This document shows, one piece after another, positions 46,088 through 54,775 of a stretch of 64,000 bases of DNA; the stretch's first letter is position 1; each line of letters opens with the position of its first letter. The notes below the pieces were generated by a model that was given only the letters and a program-made list of their open reading frames with translations, did not search any database and had not been told where the DNA came from. The DNA comes from Hydrogenispora ethanolica. Its GTDB lineage: Bacteria > Bacillota > UBA4882 > UBA8346. The stretch lies in NCBI RefSeq assembly GCF_004340685.1, contig NZ_SLUN01000005.1, forward strand, positions 21,621-85,620, written 5' to 3'. The position numbers and the translations under genes are program-made.

Positions 46088-46543
46088 TCAATCGCCAGCC
46101 GGGAGCGTGATGGCGACGATCCGATAGCGGAAACGGCCGCCCGGGGCGGCAATTACCACGTCGTCGTGGATCTTTTTCAACCATAGCGCTTCACCAAGCG
46201 GCGACAGGATCGAGATGTCCCCGGGCGCGATATTTTTTTCAAAGGGCGCGATCAGGCGGTATTCGGAAACCATCTGGTTATCCAGGTCCTGGATGGTGAT
46301 TAACGCTCCCAGCACTGCACAGGGAAAAAGCCCCCCGGCCTGGGAATCGTCGACCACCACGTGCGGCAACAATTGGTCAAAAAGCTGCAGATAGCTCTGG
46401 AATGACGCTTTAAATTCCTGTTGCTTTTGAGAATCGCCGGGGAGATACTCATAAATTAGTTTGGGCAGATTCTCTTCAAAGTCGATATTGGTTCGCAAAA
46501 GTCTTTGAAATTGTTTTTTCGAGACAAAAATTTTTTGATTCAT
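46088..46543 (-). CDS. GreA/GreB C-terminal domain protein
   Basis: A 151-residue protein. The C-terminal half (AVLGALITIQDLDNQMVSEY, then ISILSPLGEALWLKKIHDDV and APGGRFRYRIVAI) matches the FKBP-like C-terminal domain of transcript cleavage factors. The N-terminal 70 residues are helical but do not show a clear acidic coiled-coil tip, so it may be a Gre-like RNA polymerase regulator (Rnk-type) rather than a cleavage factor. AAAGGAGATATAT before ATG 46543 is an excellent ribosome binding site; the frame is open to 46711 without one. Confidence 0.78.
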   Translation of the reverse strand: MNQKIFVSKKQFQRLLRTNIDFEENLPKLIYEYLPGDSQKQQEFKASFQSYLQLFDQLLPHVVVDDSQAGGLFPCAVLGALITIQDLDNQMVSEYRLIAPFEKNIAPGDISILSPLGEALWLKKIHDDVVIAAPGGRFRYRIVAITLPAGD

Positions 46544-46722
46544 GATATATCTCCTTTCGTCTGAAAATCGGCGGTATGCTGAATCGGTTAAACGCCGCCT
46601 GAATATCGGGAATGGAATGGCGAACTCCCTTATAAGACTCGGCGCGGCGGCAGAGCCGTTCTTTGAGCGGATCGTGGGTTTTGAAGGAAAAGGAATAAAA
46701 AGCCAATTCATGGAAAAACCCT

Positions 46723-46762
46723 AAAAAAAGCGGATGGGCATTGCCGTGTAGACAATGCCCAT
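46723..46762 (-). terminator. Rho-independent terminator, minus strand
   Basis: Read on the minus strand, a perfect 10-bp stem (ATGGGCATTG at 46753-46762 with its complement at 46734-46743) is followed by CCGC and seven Ts (46723-46729). An outer pair CCAATTCAT/ATGAATTGG (46703-46711, 46761-46769) overlaps it. It probably ends the operon that starts at 50032. The DNA between it and 47044 holds no convincing gene. Confidence 0.65.
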
Positions 46763-47044
46763 GAATTGGAGTGGCTCGGATGTTCAATTGGGTTCATCAT
46801 ATCATTAAATACAATGGATGTAAATACAGGAATCATCTGGAATTAAATTGAAAAATACCAATTTAATAGCTAAAGCGCCGTTAAATACCGTGAACGCTTG
46901 TTCCCCGTAAGTGTCAGGCCGAAGCTCGGTTATCCGTGTAACGGAACGGTTCATCCGGACAGAGTCATTGCGGAAAGTGGCGGAGCAAGGAGCGAGTTGC
47001 TCCGCCGGGGCCAGGGCAGCGTTCATTCTGACTTCGCGGCGGCG

Positions 47045-48013
47045 TCAGGCCGGAACCCCGTTGGTATATTTGCCGCATTTGTCCCCCCAAATGGCGATCA
47101 CGCGCTGCTCCTGCTTTACCTCGATGATCTCGCAGCGGTTGCTGCAACCGGAACATTCGAAGGTGGCGGGGGTGAATTGCAGGAACAGTTTTTCGAAGCC
47201 CCGGAAACGGGAGCTTGCGCCGGTCTTTTGCAGCTGCTTCTTGCCGAGCAGCGCCGCGCCGATGGCCCCCATCACCGCAAAGTGGGGCGGGATCAGGACC
47301 GGCGCCTGAAGCGCCCTTTCAAAGGCGGCCTTGATGCCTTGGTTGGCGGCCACTCCGCCTTGGAAGAGGATGAGTTCGGCGATGGCTTTGTCCCGGGCCA
47401 GATTGGCCAGGTAGTTGCGGACCAGCGCCTCGCAGAGGCCGTTGATGATGTCCGGTTTGGAGAAACCGAATTGCTGTTTGGCGATCATGTCCGATTCGGC
47501 GAATACGGTGCACCGGCCGGCGATCTTCACCGGATGGGTCGCGGTCAGGGCCAGGGCGCCGAACTCCTCGATGGGGATCTTTAACCGTTCGGCCTGATGG
47601 TCCAGGAACGAACCCGTACCCGCGGCGCAGACGGTATTCATCGCGAAATCCGCCACCACGCCGTCCCGAACCAGAATGATCTTGGAGTCCTGGCCGCCGA
47701 TCTCCAGGATGGTGCGGACCGCGGGATAGGCGTGGACCGCGGCGGCGGCGTGGGCGGTAATCTCGTTTTTCACAATGTCCGCTCCCACCATTGCCGCAGC
47801 CAGATGCCGGCCGCTGCCGGTCACACCCACCGCGTCGACGGCGGACTCCGGAAGCGCCGCCCGCAGCCGTTGCAAGCCGTCCTGGATCACCTGGAGCGGT
47901 TGGCCGTCGTTGCGCAAATAACATTCGAAAACGACCTGATCTTGTGAGTCCAGCCCGACGATGTTGGTACTGACCGAGCCGACGTCAACTCCCAAAAATA
48001 CGCTGTCCATCAT
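47045..48013 (-). CDS. 2-hydroxyacyl-CoA dehydratase activase (BadF/BcrA/HgdC-like)
   Basis: A 322-residue ATPase of the ASKHA fold. It has phosphate loops FLGVDVGSVSTN and EIGGQDSKII and the two cysteines that bridge a [4Fe-4S] cluster between protomers (NTVCAAGTGSFLDH and IAGRCTVFAESD). Such activases use ATP to fire one electron into a partner dehydratase. A C-terminal extension with CSGCSNRC (about 290-297) is extra compared with HgdC. It is the last of three overlapping genes. The start at 48013 (or 48010) follows AAAGGAAGG. Confidence 0.88.
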   Translation of the reverse strand: MMDSVFLGVDVGSVSTNIVGLDSQDQVVFECYLRNDGQPLQVIQDGLQRLRAALPESAVDAVGVTGSGRHLAAAMVGADIVKNEITAHAAAAVHAYPAVRTILEIGGQDSKIILVRDGVVADFAMNTVCAAGTGSFLDHQAERLKIPIEEFGALALTATHPVKIAGRCTVFAESDMIAKQQFGFSKPDIINGLCEALVRNYLANLARDKAIAELILFQGGVAANQGIKAAFERALQAPVLIPPHFAVMGAIGAALLGKKQLQKTGASSRFRGFEKLFLQFTPATFECSGCSNRCEIIEVKQEQRVIAIWGDKCGKYTNGVPA

Positions 48014-49079
48014 GACCTTCCTTTGCCAATTCTTTGCGGTTGCGCAATAGTTCAATGAAGGCTTCCAGCCGGACCTGGCTGTTGACCCACCCCGCCTGTT
48101 CGTCCAGGGATAGCGAGAGGATCGGCAGATCCAGCTCCTCGCTCAGGGTGGGAATGATGGTCTGGGTGACCAGTTCCGGCATGCAGCCGAAAGGCATCAC
48201 ATGAATGATTCCGTCGAAGCCCTGTTCCTTATAGGCGACGATCTGCCCGATGTTCTCCCTTTCATGCCCGCCGATGCTGTATTTCAGGTAGCGATCGGCC
48301 TTGCGAAAGATGGAACGGGGCGGGAAAAGGCAATGCTTTAGCCAACTGGAGATATAGCGGTAACGGACCGCTTCCGCCCCCAGCGCCGCCAAGCGGGTTT
48401 CCAGCTCATGATTCATGGAGCCTTCCATGACCAAATAGATCTCTCCGACCAATCCCACTTTGAGAATGTCGGACCGGGGCTCCCGATCGATGGCGGCGAT
48501 GAGCGCGTCGGCCTGCTTCATGCGCAGCCATAACTCCCGCAGGTTGTCGCTGCCGCCGATGAGCCTTTGGATCTCCCGCCAGCTTTGATTGCAGGCGCCG
48601 GGGATCATTTCGTAGGGCCGGACCCTGTTGAGCCGTTTTTCATATTTATCCAAAGCCCAGACCATGTGGATCGTCAGTTGCAGCGCGCTCAGGAAACGCG
48701 GCAGCGAACGCTGATTGGTCAGGGTTTGCAATTGGCGGTAAAAGCCGGGAAAATCCTCGAAAATGCTGTCGAAGACCAGCACCCGCACATCATACCCCAG
48801 GTTGCGCAGGATCTTCTCGCTCAAGGCGCCGAAATAGCCGGCCCGGCAGGCTCCGACGCCGCCGCTGGTCACGATGAGCTCGGCTCCCTGGGCGACGGCC
48901 TCCAGGTAGCTGCCGAGAATGATTTTGAAGGGGAAACAGATGAATTCCGGACTGTGTTTGACCCCCAGTGCGACGGTGTGCGCGGTGGGGCGGGGCGGCA
49001 TGATCACTTCGTGGCCCAGCTTCTCAAAGAGCTTGCCATAGGCGAGCACCGGTCCCATGTGGGGAAAGGTCACTTTCAA
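47985..49079 (-). CDS. 2-hydroxyacyl-CoA dehydratase-like Fe-S subunit (COG3581-like)
   Basis: About 364 residues. Cysteines sit in SPEFICFPFKIILGS, GVGACRAGYFG, PGACNQSW and MPFGCMPELV, and the sequence ends with the LSLSLDEQAGWVNSQVRLEAF motif shared with its partner. This matches the activase-associated Fe-S proteins often annotated as acyl-CoA dehydratase activase-related; their substrate is not known. TTG 49079 is taken as start because AGGAGG lies about 11 bases upstream; GTG 49073 is an alternative. It overlaps the activase gene by 29 bp. Confidence 0.82.
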   Translation of the reverse strand: MKVTFPHMGPVLAYGKLFEKLGHEVIMPPRPTAHTVALGVKHSPEFICFPFKIILGSYLEAVAQGAELIVTSGGVGACRAGYFGALSEKILRNLGYDVRVLVFDSIFEDFPGFYRQLQTLTNQRSLPRFLSALQLTIHMVWALDKYEKRLNRVRPYEMIPGACNQSWREIQRLIGGSDNLRELWLRMKQADALIAAIDREPRSDILKVGLVGEIYLVMEGSMNHELETRLAALGAEAVRYRYISSWLKHCLFPPRSIFRKADRYLKYSIGGHERENIGQIVAYKEQGFDGIIHVMPFGCMPELVTQTIIPTLSEELDLPILSLSLDEQAGWVNSQVRLEAFIELLRNRKELAKEGHDGQRIFGS

Positions 49080-50032
49080 ACGGCGTGTTCCTCCTTTTTG
49101 GCGCTCAGCATATCGCAGAACGCCTCCAGACGGGTCTGCAAATGGCTGTCTTCGGCATGTTCGTCCAAGGAGAGGGAGAGGAACGGCTTTTGCCGCTCGG
49201 CCGCCTCCAGGCTCAACCATTTCAGAACCACCGAGTCGGGGCCGCAGCCGAAGGTGCTGACGTAAACGATCCCGTCCAACTCCGGGGCGGCCAGAAAATG
49301 AAGCCCCGTCCCAAGCAAGGTGCGGCCGAAGTTCCAGTAGACCGGCCGCCGCAAGGCCCGCAGTCCGCGCTCGATCCGGTCGGTCGGGAGCATCTCCCAG
49401 GTGAGGACGGACGCTCCCAGACCGGTCAATTTGGCGGGGATGCCCTTGCTGATCCAGGGGTCGTATAAGTTGTAGGCATATCCCAAGAGGCCGATCCGGA
49501 GTTGCGCCGCGCCGGGGGCCGGCCGCGACTCCCGGCAGGCTTCGGGCAGGATCAGCCGCTCCCGGCGGCAACGGGCCAACAGTTGCTCCCAAGCGGCATT
49601 GGCCCGCTGCTCGGCCCGGCGCATCCAGCCGGGCGGGGCCAGCGGCTGCCCCGGCAGTTGCAGCATTCGGATGTGGGAACCGTTGCAACTGACCTCGGGG
49701 ATGAGTAACCGGCCATCGGTCTCACGGATCGCGTATTTGACGATCTCCGGCAAACCGATGAATTTCGGGCAGAAAAAATTGTCTTTGACCCGGCTGTTCA
49801 TTCTGGGCACCAGGATCAGGTCCACTCCTTGCTCGAGCAGGCTCAGGATGTGGCCCATGAAGATTTTGACGGGAATGCAAAATTCGGGCGGGATCAGCTT
49901 ACCGCCCCGATCGGCCATGGCGGACTCGCTCGGGGGCGAAAGGACCACCTCCGCGCCGCATTCCATGAGAAAATGCCGCCAGTACGGCAGGTGATAGGCT
50001 GCGAATAACGTGTTGGGAATGCCGATACGCAC
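49076..50032 (-). CDS. 2-hydroxyacyl-CoA dehydratase-like subunit (COG3580-like)
   Basis: The 318-residue paralogue of the following gene product. MRIGIPNTLFAAYHLPYWRH opens the protein. IPPEFCIPVKIFMGHILSLL, EVSCNGSH and VSTFGCGPDSVVLKWL contain cysteines in comparable positions, and FLSLSLDEHAEDSHLQTRLE is the shared C-terminal motif. The pair plus activase copies the alpha/beta/activator plan of 2-hydroxyglutaryl-CoA dehydratase, but no CoA-transferase or dehydrogenase gene accompanies them. It overlaps the next gene by 4 bp. Confidence 0.8.
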   Translation of the reverse strand: MRIGIPNTLFAAYHLPYWRHFLMECGAEVVLSPPSESAMADRGGKLIPPEFCIPVKIFMGHILSLLEQGVDLILVPRMNSRVKDNFFCPKFIGLPEIVKYAIRETDGRLLIPEVSCNGSHIRMLQLPGQPLAPPGWMRRAEQRANAAWEQLLARCRRERLILPEACRESRPAPGAAQLRIGLLGYAYNLYDPWISKGIPAKLTGLGASVLTWEMLPTDRIERGLRALRRPVYWNFGRTLLGTGLHFLAAPELDGIVYVSTFGCGPDSVVLKWLSLEAAERQKPFLSLSLDEHAEDSHLQTRLEAFCDMLSAKKEEHAV

Positions 50033-50338
50033 GGGAGTTCATCTCTTTTCTGGCAGAGTGGAATCTTAGGGCCGCCGTTCCGCCGGCGGTCTGAATCGGT
50101 GTTTTGTTGGTTATTGTGTAGAAAAAGCCCCAGAAAAATACATCCTTGCGGGAAATCTCCGGCGGGCCGTCATTCTCCTTCCAGCTATGGACAACGCCCG
50201 CCGGATCGGCCGGGGTTTATCACAACGCTTTTAAAAAAAGCTAATTAATTTTTCATCCGATTCCGAAAAAGATGGTGTAGGGTATCTCCCGGTTTGAATA
50301 AAGGAGTCGGCACAATCCACAAACGACAGTATCCGAAA

Positions 50339-50373
50339 GGTAATATTGGTTCGCGCCGATATTACCTTTTTTT
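50339..50373 (+). terminator. Terminator-like hairpin upstream of the second long chemoreceptor
   Basis: Stem GGTAATATTGG / CCGATATTACC (one G-T pair) with seven Ts at 50367-50373. It lies in the 50033-50473 gap, with no plus-strand gene before it. Possibilities are a regulated leader terminator for the receptor gene, a small RNA, or chance. The gap also has an inverted copy of the GTGATAAA-type repeat (50213-50234). Confidence 0.55.
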
Positions 50374-50473
50374 GCGATAAGCGGTTTGGGAAGGGAAGGT
50401 TTGAGGAAATCGCGGACCCAGGGCGTTTGAAAACCGGAACGGATTCAAAAGAAAAACAAGGAGGTTTCGAGAA

Positions 50474-53400
50474 ATGTTGCCCAAGAAGATCGCAAGTTCC
50501 TTATTTTTAAAGACCATGCTGCTGTTGAATGCCTTCGTCATCATTCCGGCGCTGGTCATCTTCGTCTTTGTCAATCTCATCGTCACCTCGTCCATCAAGG
50601 AAGAGATCCAAAAGAATCTGGCGATGGTCACCAGCGAGAAACAGAGCAAACTGAACTACCAGTTGACCAACATGGAAAACCTCGCCCAGACTCTGGCCAA
50701 CGACCCCTTTGCCAAGGAGTATTTTCTGGCGCTGAAGCAAGGCAGGGCAGATGCGGCCAAACGGCGGCAGCTTGCCACCTTTTTAGAGGGGGAGGTTCAG
50801 AAAGGCCAGGGCCTCTACGAAAATATGCTCTATTATTACGATGGCAAAGCCGCCGTGGACGGCATCGGCGGAAAGTCTGACAACAAAACGACGGATCAAA
50901 AGACGACCCAGTTTGGCGTGGTGCGCGTCTCCCCCACCACCGGGCGGCCGGTGATGGTCAATTACATCGCGGTCAGCGGCAATGATTTTCAGACGCTCTA
51001 CGTGTTCACCATGGCGATCGAGCTCGGGAAAGTCGCCGAACAAATTATCGCGAATGGCCAGGAGCAGACGGTCAAGACCATGATCGTCAACGGCCAGGGC
51101 CTGATCATCGCCTCCGAAACGGCGGATCAGATCATGAAGCTCAACCTGAATGAAGCCGGCGCCGAGACCGCGCGCTTCTTCCGCAACATGTCGATCCGGG
51201 ACTCGGGCGTGGACTTCTTGACCATGGACGGCCGGAAATACCTGGCCGCCTATGCCAAAGACGCGGCCCGCGACTTATACCTGATCTCTTATACCCCCAT
51301 CTCTCAGTACACGCAAAAGAGCAACCAGCTGGCGCTGGGATTTCTAATCCTGCTGGGCATCAGCGTGGTGGCCGGTCTGCTCATCTCCTATTTCGCGACG
51401 CGGCGCATGCTCATCCAGCCGCTGCAGCGCCTCACCGCCGCCACCGAGCGGATGGCCCTGGGCGATTGCGACATTCAGCTCGATATCCGGAGCAAGGATG
51501 AGATCGGGGTGCTGGCCAACTCCTTCACCGTCATGGTCGACAACATCCGCGAGGGGGCCCGGGCCGCCGAACGGATCGCCGCCGGAGACCTCGGCCTGCA
51601 GCTGGAGGTGAGATCGGACCGGGATCTGCTCAATACCAATCTCAACGAGATGATCCGCAATATCCAATCGGTCATCGCCGACATCAACATGCTGTCGGAA
51701 GCGGCCATCGCCGGGCAATTGTCGGTGCGGGCCGACGCCGAGAAGCATCAAGGCGATTTCCAAACGATCGTGGCGGGAATCAACCAGACGCTGGACGCGG
51801 TGATCGATCCGCTGCACGTGGCGGCCGATTATATCGAGCGGATCGGCCGGGGCGAGATCCCGGAGCAACTGGAAGCGGAATACCAGGGCGATTTCAATAA
51901 TCTCAAAAACAGCATCAACGCCTGCATCGAGGGCCTGGGCGCCTTGACCGAGAGCAATGCCGTGCTGCAGCGGATGGCCCAAAACGATTACACTCAGAAG
52001 ATCGAAGGCAATTATCAAGGCGTATACGACGAGATTGCCCAGGCGACCAACGGCGTCATCGACCGGCTGAACAACCTGCAACGGGTCACCGCCAACATGG
52101 CCGACGGCGACTTCGGCGACCTGGAGGAGCTGCGGCAGGTCGGCCGCCGCAGCGAAAACGACCGGCTGATGCCTTCCCTAATCCACCTGATGGAGACGGT
52201 CCTGGAGATGGTCCAGGAGTCGGTGCGGCTCTCCGAGGCCGCTACCGCCGGGCAGTTGGACAGCAGGGGCGATATCCGGAAGTTTGCCGGCGAATACCGC
52301 CGGGTGATCGAAGGCTTCAATGCCACCCTGGACGCGGTGGTGGCCCCCCTCACCGAAGCCGAAGCGGTCCTCGGCAAAATCGCGGTCAACGACTATACCC
52401 AGGAGATGAAGGGCGAGTATCAAGGGGTCCTGCGGGAGTTCGCCGCGCAGATCAACACGACCCGGACCCGTTTGCTCAGTGTCCAGGATGTCTTTGTCCG
52501 GCTGGCCCAGGGCGACATCAGCCGCTTGGAGGAGTTCCGCAGGGTCGGCCGGCGCTCGGAGAATGACCGGATGATGCCGTCGGCCACCGCGATGATGGAA
52601 GCCATCGACGCGCTCATCGGGGAGACCAATATGCTGGCCGGGGCCGCCGCCAGCGGCGAATTAAAGGCCCGGGGCGACGCGGCCAAATTCAGCGGCAAGT
52701 ACCAGGAGATCGTCATCGGCTTGAACAGCGCGCTCGACGCGATGGCGCACCCCATCGCCGAAGCCTCGGCGGTGCTGGACGAGATGGCCCGGGGGAGCCT
52801 GGAGTCGCTCATGGCCGGAGAGTATCAAGGAGAATACGCCCGGATCAAGGAATCCCTGAACCGCGCCATCGACTCCTTCAACCAGGTCCTGGGCGAGATT
52901 CACATCGCCGCCAATCAGGTGGCGGCCGCTTCCCGCCAGGTCTCCTCCGGCAGCCAGTCTATGTCGCAGGGCGCCACCGAGCAGGCGGCCACCGTCGAGG
53001 AGCTGTCGGCCTCGATCGCCGAGATCGCCGCCCAGACCAAGCAGAACGCCCTGCGGGCGGGCCAGGCCAATGAATTGGCCAATCTGACCAAGGACAACGC
53101 CATCCAGGGCAATGCCCAGATGGAGCAGATGGTGGCGGCGATGACCGGCATCAATGAGGCCAGCACCAATATATCCAAGATCATCAAGGTGATCGACGAG
53201 ATCGCCTTCCAGACCAATATCCTGGCCCTGAACGCCGCGGTGGAAGCGGCCCGCGCCGGCCAGCACGGCAAAGGCTTTGCAGTGGTGGCCGAAGAAGTCC
53301 GCAACCTGGCGGGGCGAAGCGCCAAGGCAGCCAAAGAGACCACCGAACTGATCGAGGGTTCGCTGCGCAAGGTGGCGGAGGGTACCCAGATCGCCGGCAA

Positions 53401-53752
53401 TACCGCCGAATCGCTGGACAAGATCGTGACCGCCGTCACCCAGGCCGCCGACCTGGTGAGCGAGATCGCGGTCGCCTCCAACGAACAGGCCACCGGCATC
53501 GCCCAGATCAATCAGGGCATCAACCAGGTCTCCCAAGTGACCCAGACCAACACCGCCACTTCGGAAGAGAGCGCCTCGGCCAGCGAGGAACTGTCCAGCC
53601 AGGCCGAACACTTGAAAGAGATGGTCGGACGGTTCCGCTTGAAAGGCGGCGCCCGGACGGAGCAGGCGGCCGAGTCGGACAGCCGGCCGGCCCCAAAAGC
53701 CCGATCCAAAAAGCCGGACCTCGCCGGTTCGAGCGAATTCGGCAAATATTGA
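50474..53752 (+). CDS. Long methyl-accepting chemotaxis protein with multiple HAMP-like repeats
   Basis: A 1092-residue receptor: TM1 (about 14-38), an external Cache-like sensor (about 39-283), TM2 (about 284-306), HAMP (IQPLQRLTAATERMALGD), an extended run of HAMP-like modules (about 330-830) and a signalling hairpin (tip near 915-935). It ends in EFGKY. The sensor is unlike that of the receptor at 40875, but from about residue 560 onward the two proteins are nearly identical, down to the nucleotide level in long stretches. GGAGG precedes ATG 50474. Confidence 0.93.
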   Translation: MLPKKIASSLFLKTMLLLNAFVIIPALVIFVFVNLIVTSSIKEEIQKNLAMVTSEKQSKLNYQLTNMENLAQTLANDPFAKEYFLALKQGRADAAKRRQLATFLEGEVQKGQGLYENMLYYYDGKAAVDGIGGKSDNKTTDQKTTQFGVVRVSPTTGRPVMVNYIAVSGNDFQTLYVFTMAIELGKVAEQIIANGQEQTVKTMIVNGQGLIIASETADQIMKLNLNEAGAETARFFRNMSIRDSGVDFLTMDGRKYLAAYAKDAARDLYLISYTPISQYTQKSNQLALGFLILLGISVVAGLLISYFATRRMLIQPLQRLTAATERMALGDCDIQLDIRSKDEIGVLANSFTVMVDNIREGARAAERIAAGDLGLQLEVRSDRDLLNTNLNEMIRNIQSVIADINMLSEAAIAGQLSVRADAEKHQGDFQTIVAGINQTLDAVIDPLHVAADYIERIGRGEIPEQLEAEYQGDFNNLKNSINACIEGLGALTESNAVLQRMAQNDYTQKIEGNYQGVYDEIAQATNGVIDRLNNLQRVTANMADGDFGDLEELRQVGRRSENDRLMPSLIHLMETVLEMVQESVRLSEAATAGQLDSRGDIRKFAGEYRRVIEGFNATLDAVVAPLTEAEAVLGKIAVNDYTQEMKGEYQGVLREFAAQINTTRTRLLSVQDVFVRLAQGDISRLEEFRRVGRRSENDRMMPSATAMMEAIDALIGETNMLAGAAASGELKARGDAAKFSGKYQEIVIGLNSALDAMAHPIAEASAVLDEMARGSLESLMAGEYQGEYARIKESLNRAIDSFNQVLGEIHIAANQVAAASRQVSSGSQSMSQGATEQAATVEELSASIAEIAAQTKQNALRAGQANELANLTKDNAIQGNAQMEQMVAAMTGINEASTNISKIIKVIDEIAFQTNILALNAAVEAARAGQHGKGFAVVAEEVRNLAGRSAKAAKETTELIEGSLRKVAEGTQIAGNTAESLDKIVTAVTQAADLVSEIAVASNEQATGIAQINQGINQVSQVTQTNTATSEESASASEELSSQAEHLKEMVGRFRLKGGARTEQAAESDSRPAPKARSKKPDLAGSSEFGKY

Positions 53753-53760
53753 ACGGAAAG

Positions 53761-53786
53761 CCCGGGAGCCTCTCCCGGGTTTTTTT
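53761..53786 (+). terminator. Rho-independent terminator of the second long chemoreceptor
   Basis: Perfect stem CCCGGGAG-cct-CTCCCGGG with seven Ts, 8 bp after the stop codon. Confidence 0.92.
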
Positions 53787-53826
53787 AATACCGGAACCGG
53801 CGGATGAATGTCAGGGATGGAAGCCG

Positions 53827-54183
53827 GGGATGCTTCCTCAAGGTTCGGGGAAGCATCCCCAAAGCTTGTCGATGCTTCCCGAAGCCTCCGTCCTCTTTCC
53901 CGGAGGTTTGGGGAAGCATCCCGAAGCTTTGGTCCTTTATCCCGGACTCCTCGGGATGGTTCCCGAAGGCTTCGGGATGCTAGGATGATCCTCGGGGAAA
54001 CAAGGATCGAAGGATCCTCTGAAAGGATCATGGGATCCCTTACAAGGATGAAGACCATACCTTACACGGATCATGGCATCCCTTACAAGGATCGCAGGAT
54101 CCTTTGAAAGGATCGAAGCATCCCTTACAAGGATGGCTTTCATCCTAACAAGGATGGAGAAGATCCGAGTTGGACGGAAGACC
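53827..54183. repeat. 21-bp tandem repeat array, seventeen units
   Basis: Seventeen contiguous units of exactly 21 bp, without a single indel. The left half uses GGGAAGCATCCC-type units, the right half CCTTACAAGGATC-type units; many units contain a small internal palindrome (GGATCC, AAGGATCCTT-like). Sequence identity between units is modest but the period is strict. Both strands show long open frames because 21 is a multiple of three; no start signals or family resemblance support coding. Confidence 0.92.
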
Positions 54184-54245
54184 ATACCTTACATGAGGGA
54201 AGCCCAACTGATATATTAGGGGGCACAATATCCCCGGTCCCGCCC

Positions 54246-54609
54246 CAATGTTGTCAAGCTATCGTGGGATAAAATGGAAGTGTATTTTATGACAAGCTAC
54301 GAACTCCAAAAGCGACCTCTCTCCCGGCCTCTCCCCGGCGATGCTGATTTCGAAGAAGATATTCGACGGGGAGAGGTGAATCGCCCAAAACTCGGGCCTA
54401 TCTTTTAGGCCATCGCTGAGACTTCCAAGAGGCCCAAATTTCAAGCTCCGTCATCCCTCTCCGCTGAATCCGCTTCTTTGAATCACATCGTCGGAGAGGG
54501 CCGGGGTGAGGTCGTTTTTAGGCATCTCAGATTTTTCTCGTATTCATCCTCGTGTACTGGGCGGACAATGTTTCATCCCATAATATGTAATTATCGCTTG
54601 ACAACATTG
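54246..54609. repeat. Inverted pair of the dispersed 14-bp motif with GC-rich hairpins between
   Basis: CAATGTTGTCAAGC (54246-54259) and its reverse complement (54596-54609) bracket two further inverted repeats: CCTCTCCCCG/CGGGGAGAGG (54328-54337, 54367-54376) and CCCTCTCCG/CGGAGAGGG (54455-54463, 54492-54500). The same 14-bp pair occurs near 22 kb. The gap to the next gene start at 54776 holds no supported gene. Confidence 0.75.
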
Positions 54610-54775
54610 ACCCTCGCCATTCCCCAATGGAAATGTGGATAAGCCGCAGCGAGGGAATGGTGTTTTTTCCGCCAATCCTTCCATCATCTGGTCCCGATGA
54701 ATGAAAAAGGAAAATTGTCAAATGTCGCGAAAGATCTAAGGGCTTGCGCGGTGATGATTTTTTGAAGGTGATGCC

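Noticed and set aside
46805-47026. 73-residue minus-strand frame downstream of the activase gene
   Set aside because: No ribosome binding site, odd composition and no resemblance to any family.
50260-50373. c-di-GMP (GEMM) riboswitch before the chemoreceptor
   Set aside because: The position is suggestive and a terminator-like hairpin is present, but the conserved GEMM core could not be recognised.
52661-54058. 465-residue minus-strand frame across the chemoreceptor end and the 21-bp array
   Set aside because: Antisense shadow of the receptor gene joined to the repeat array; composition is the complement of receptor codons and no start signal is present.
53827-54183. CRISPR array
   Set aside because: Units are contiguous without spacers, and no cas gene is present.
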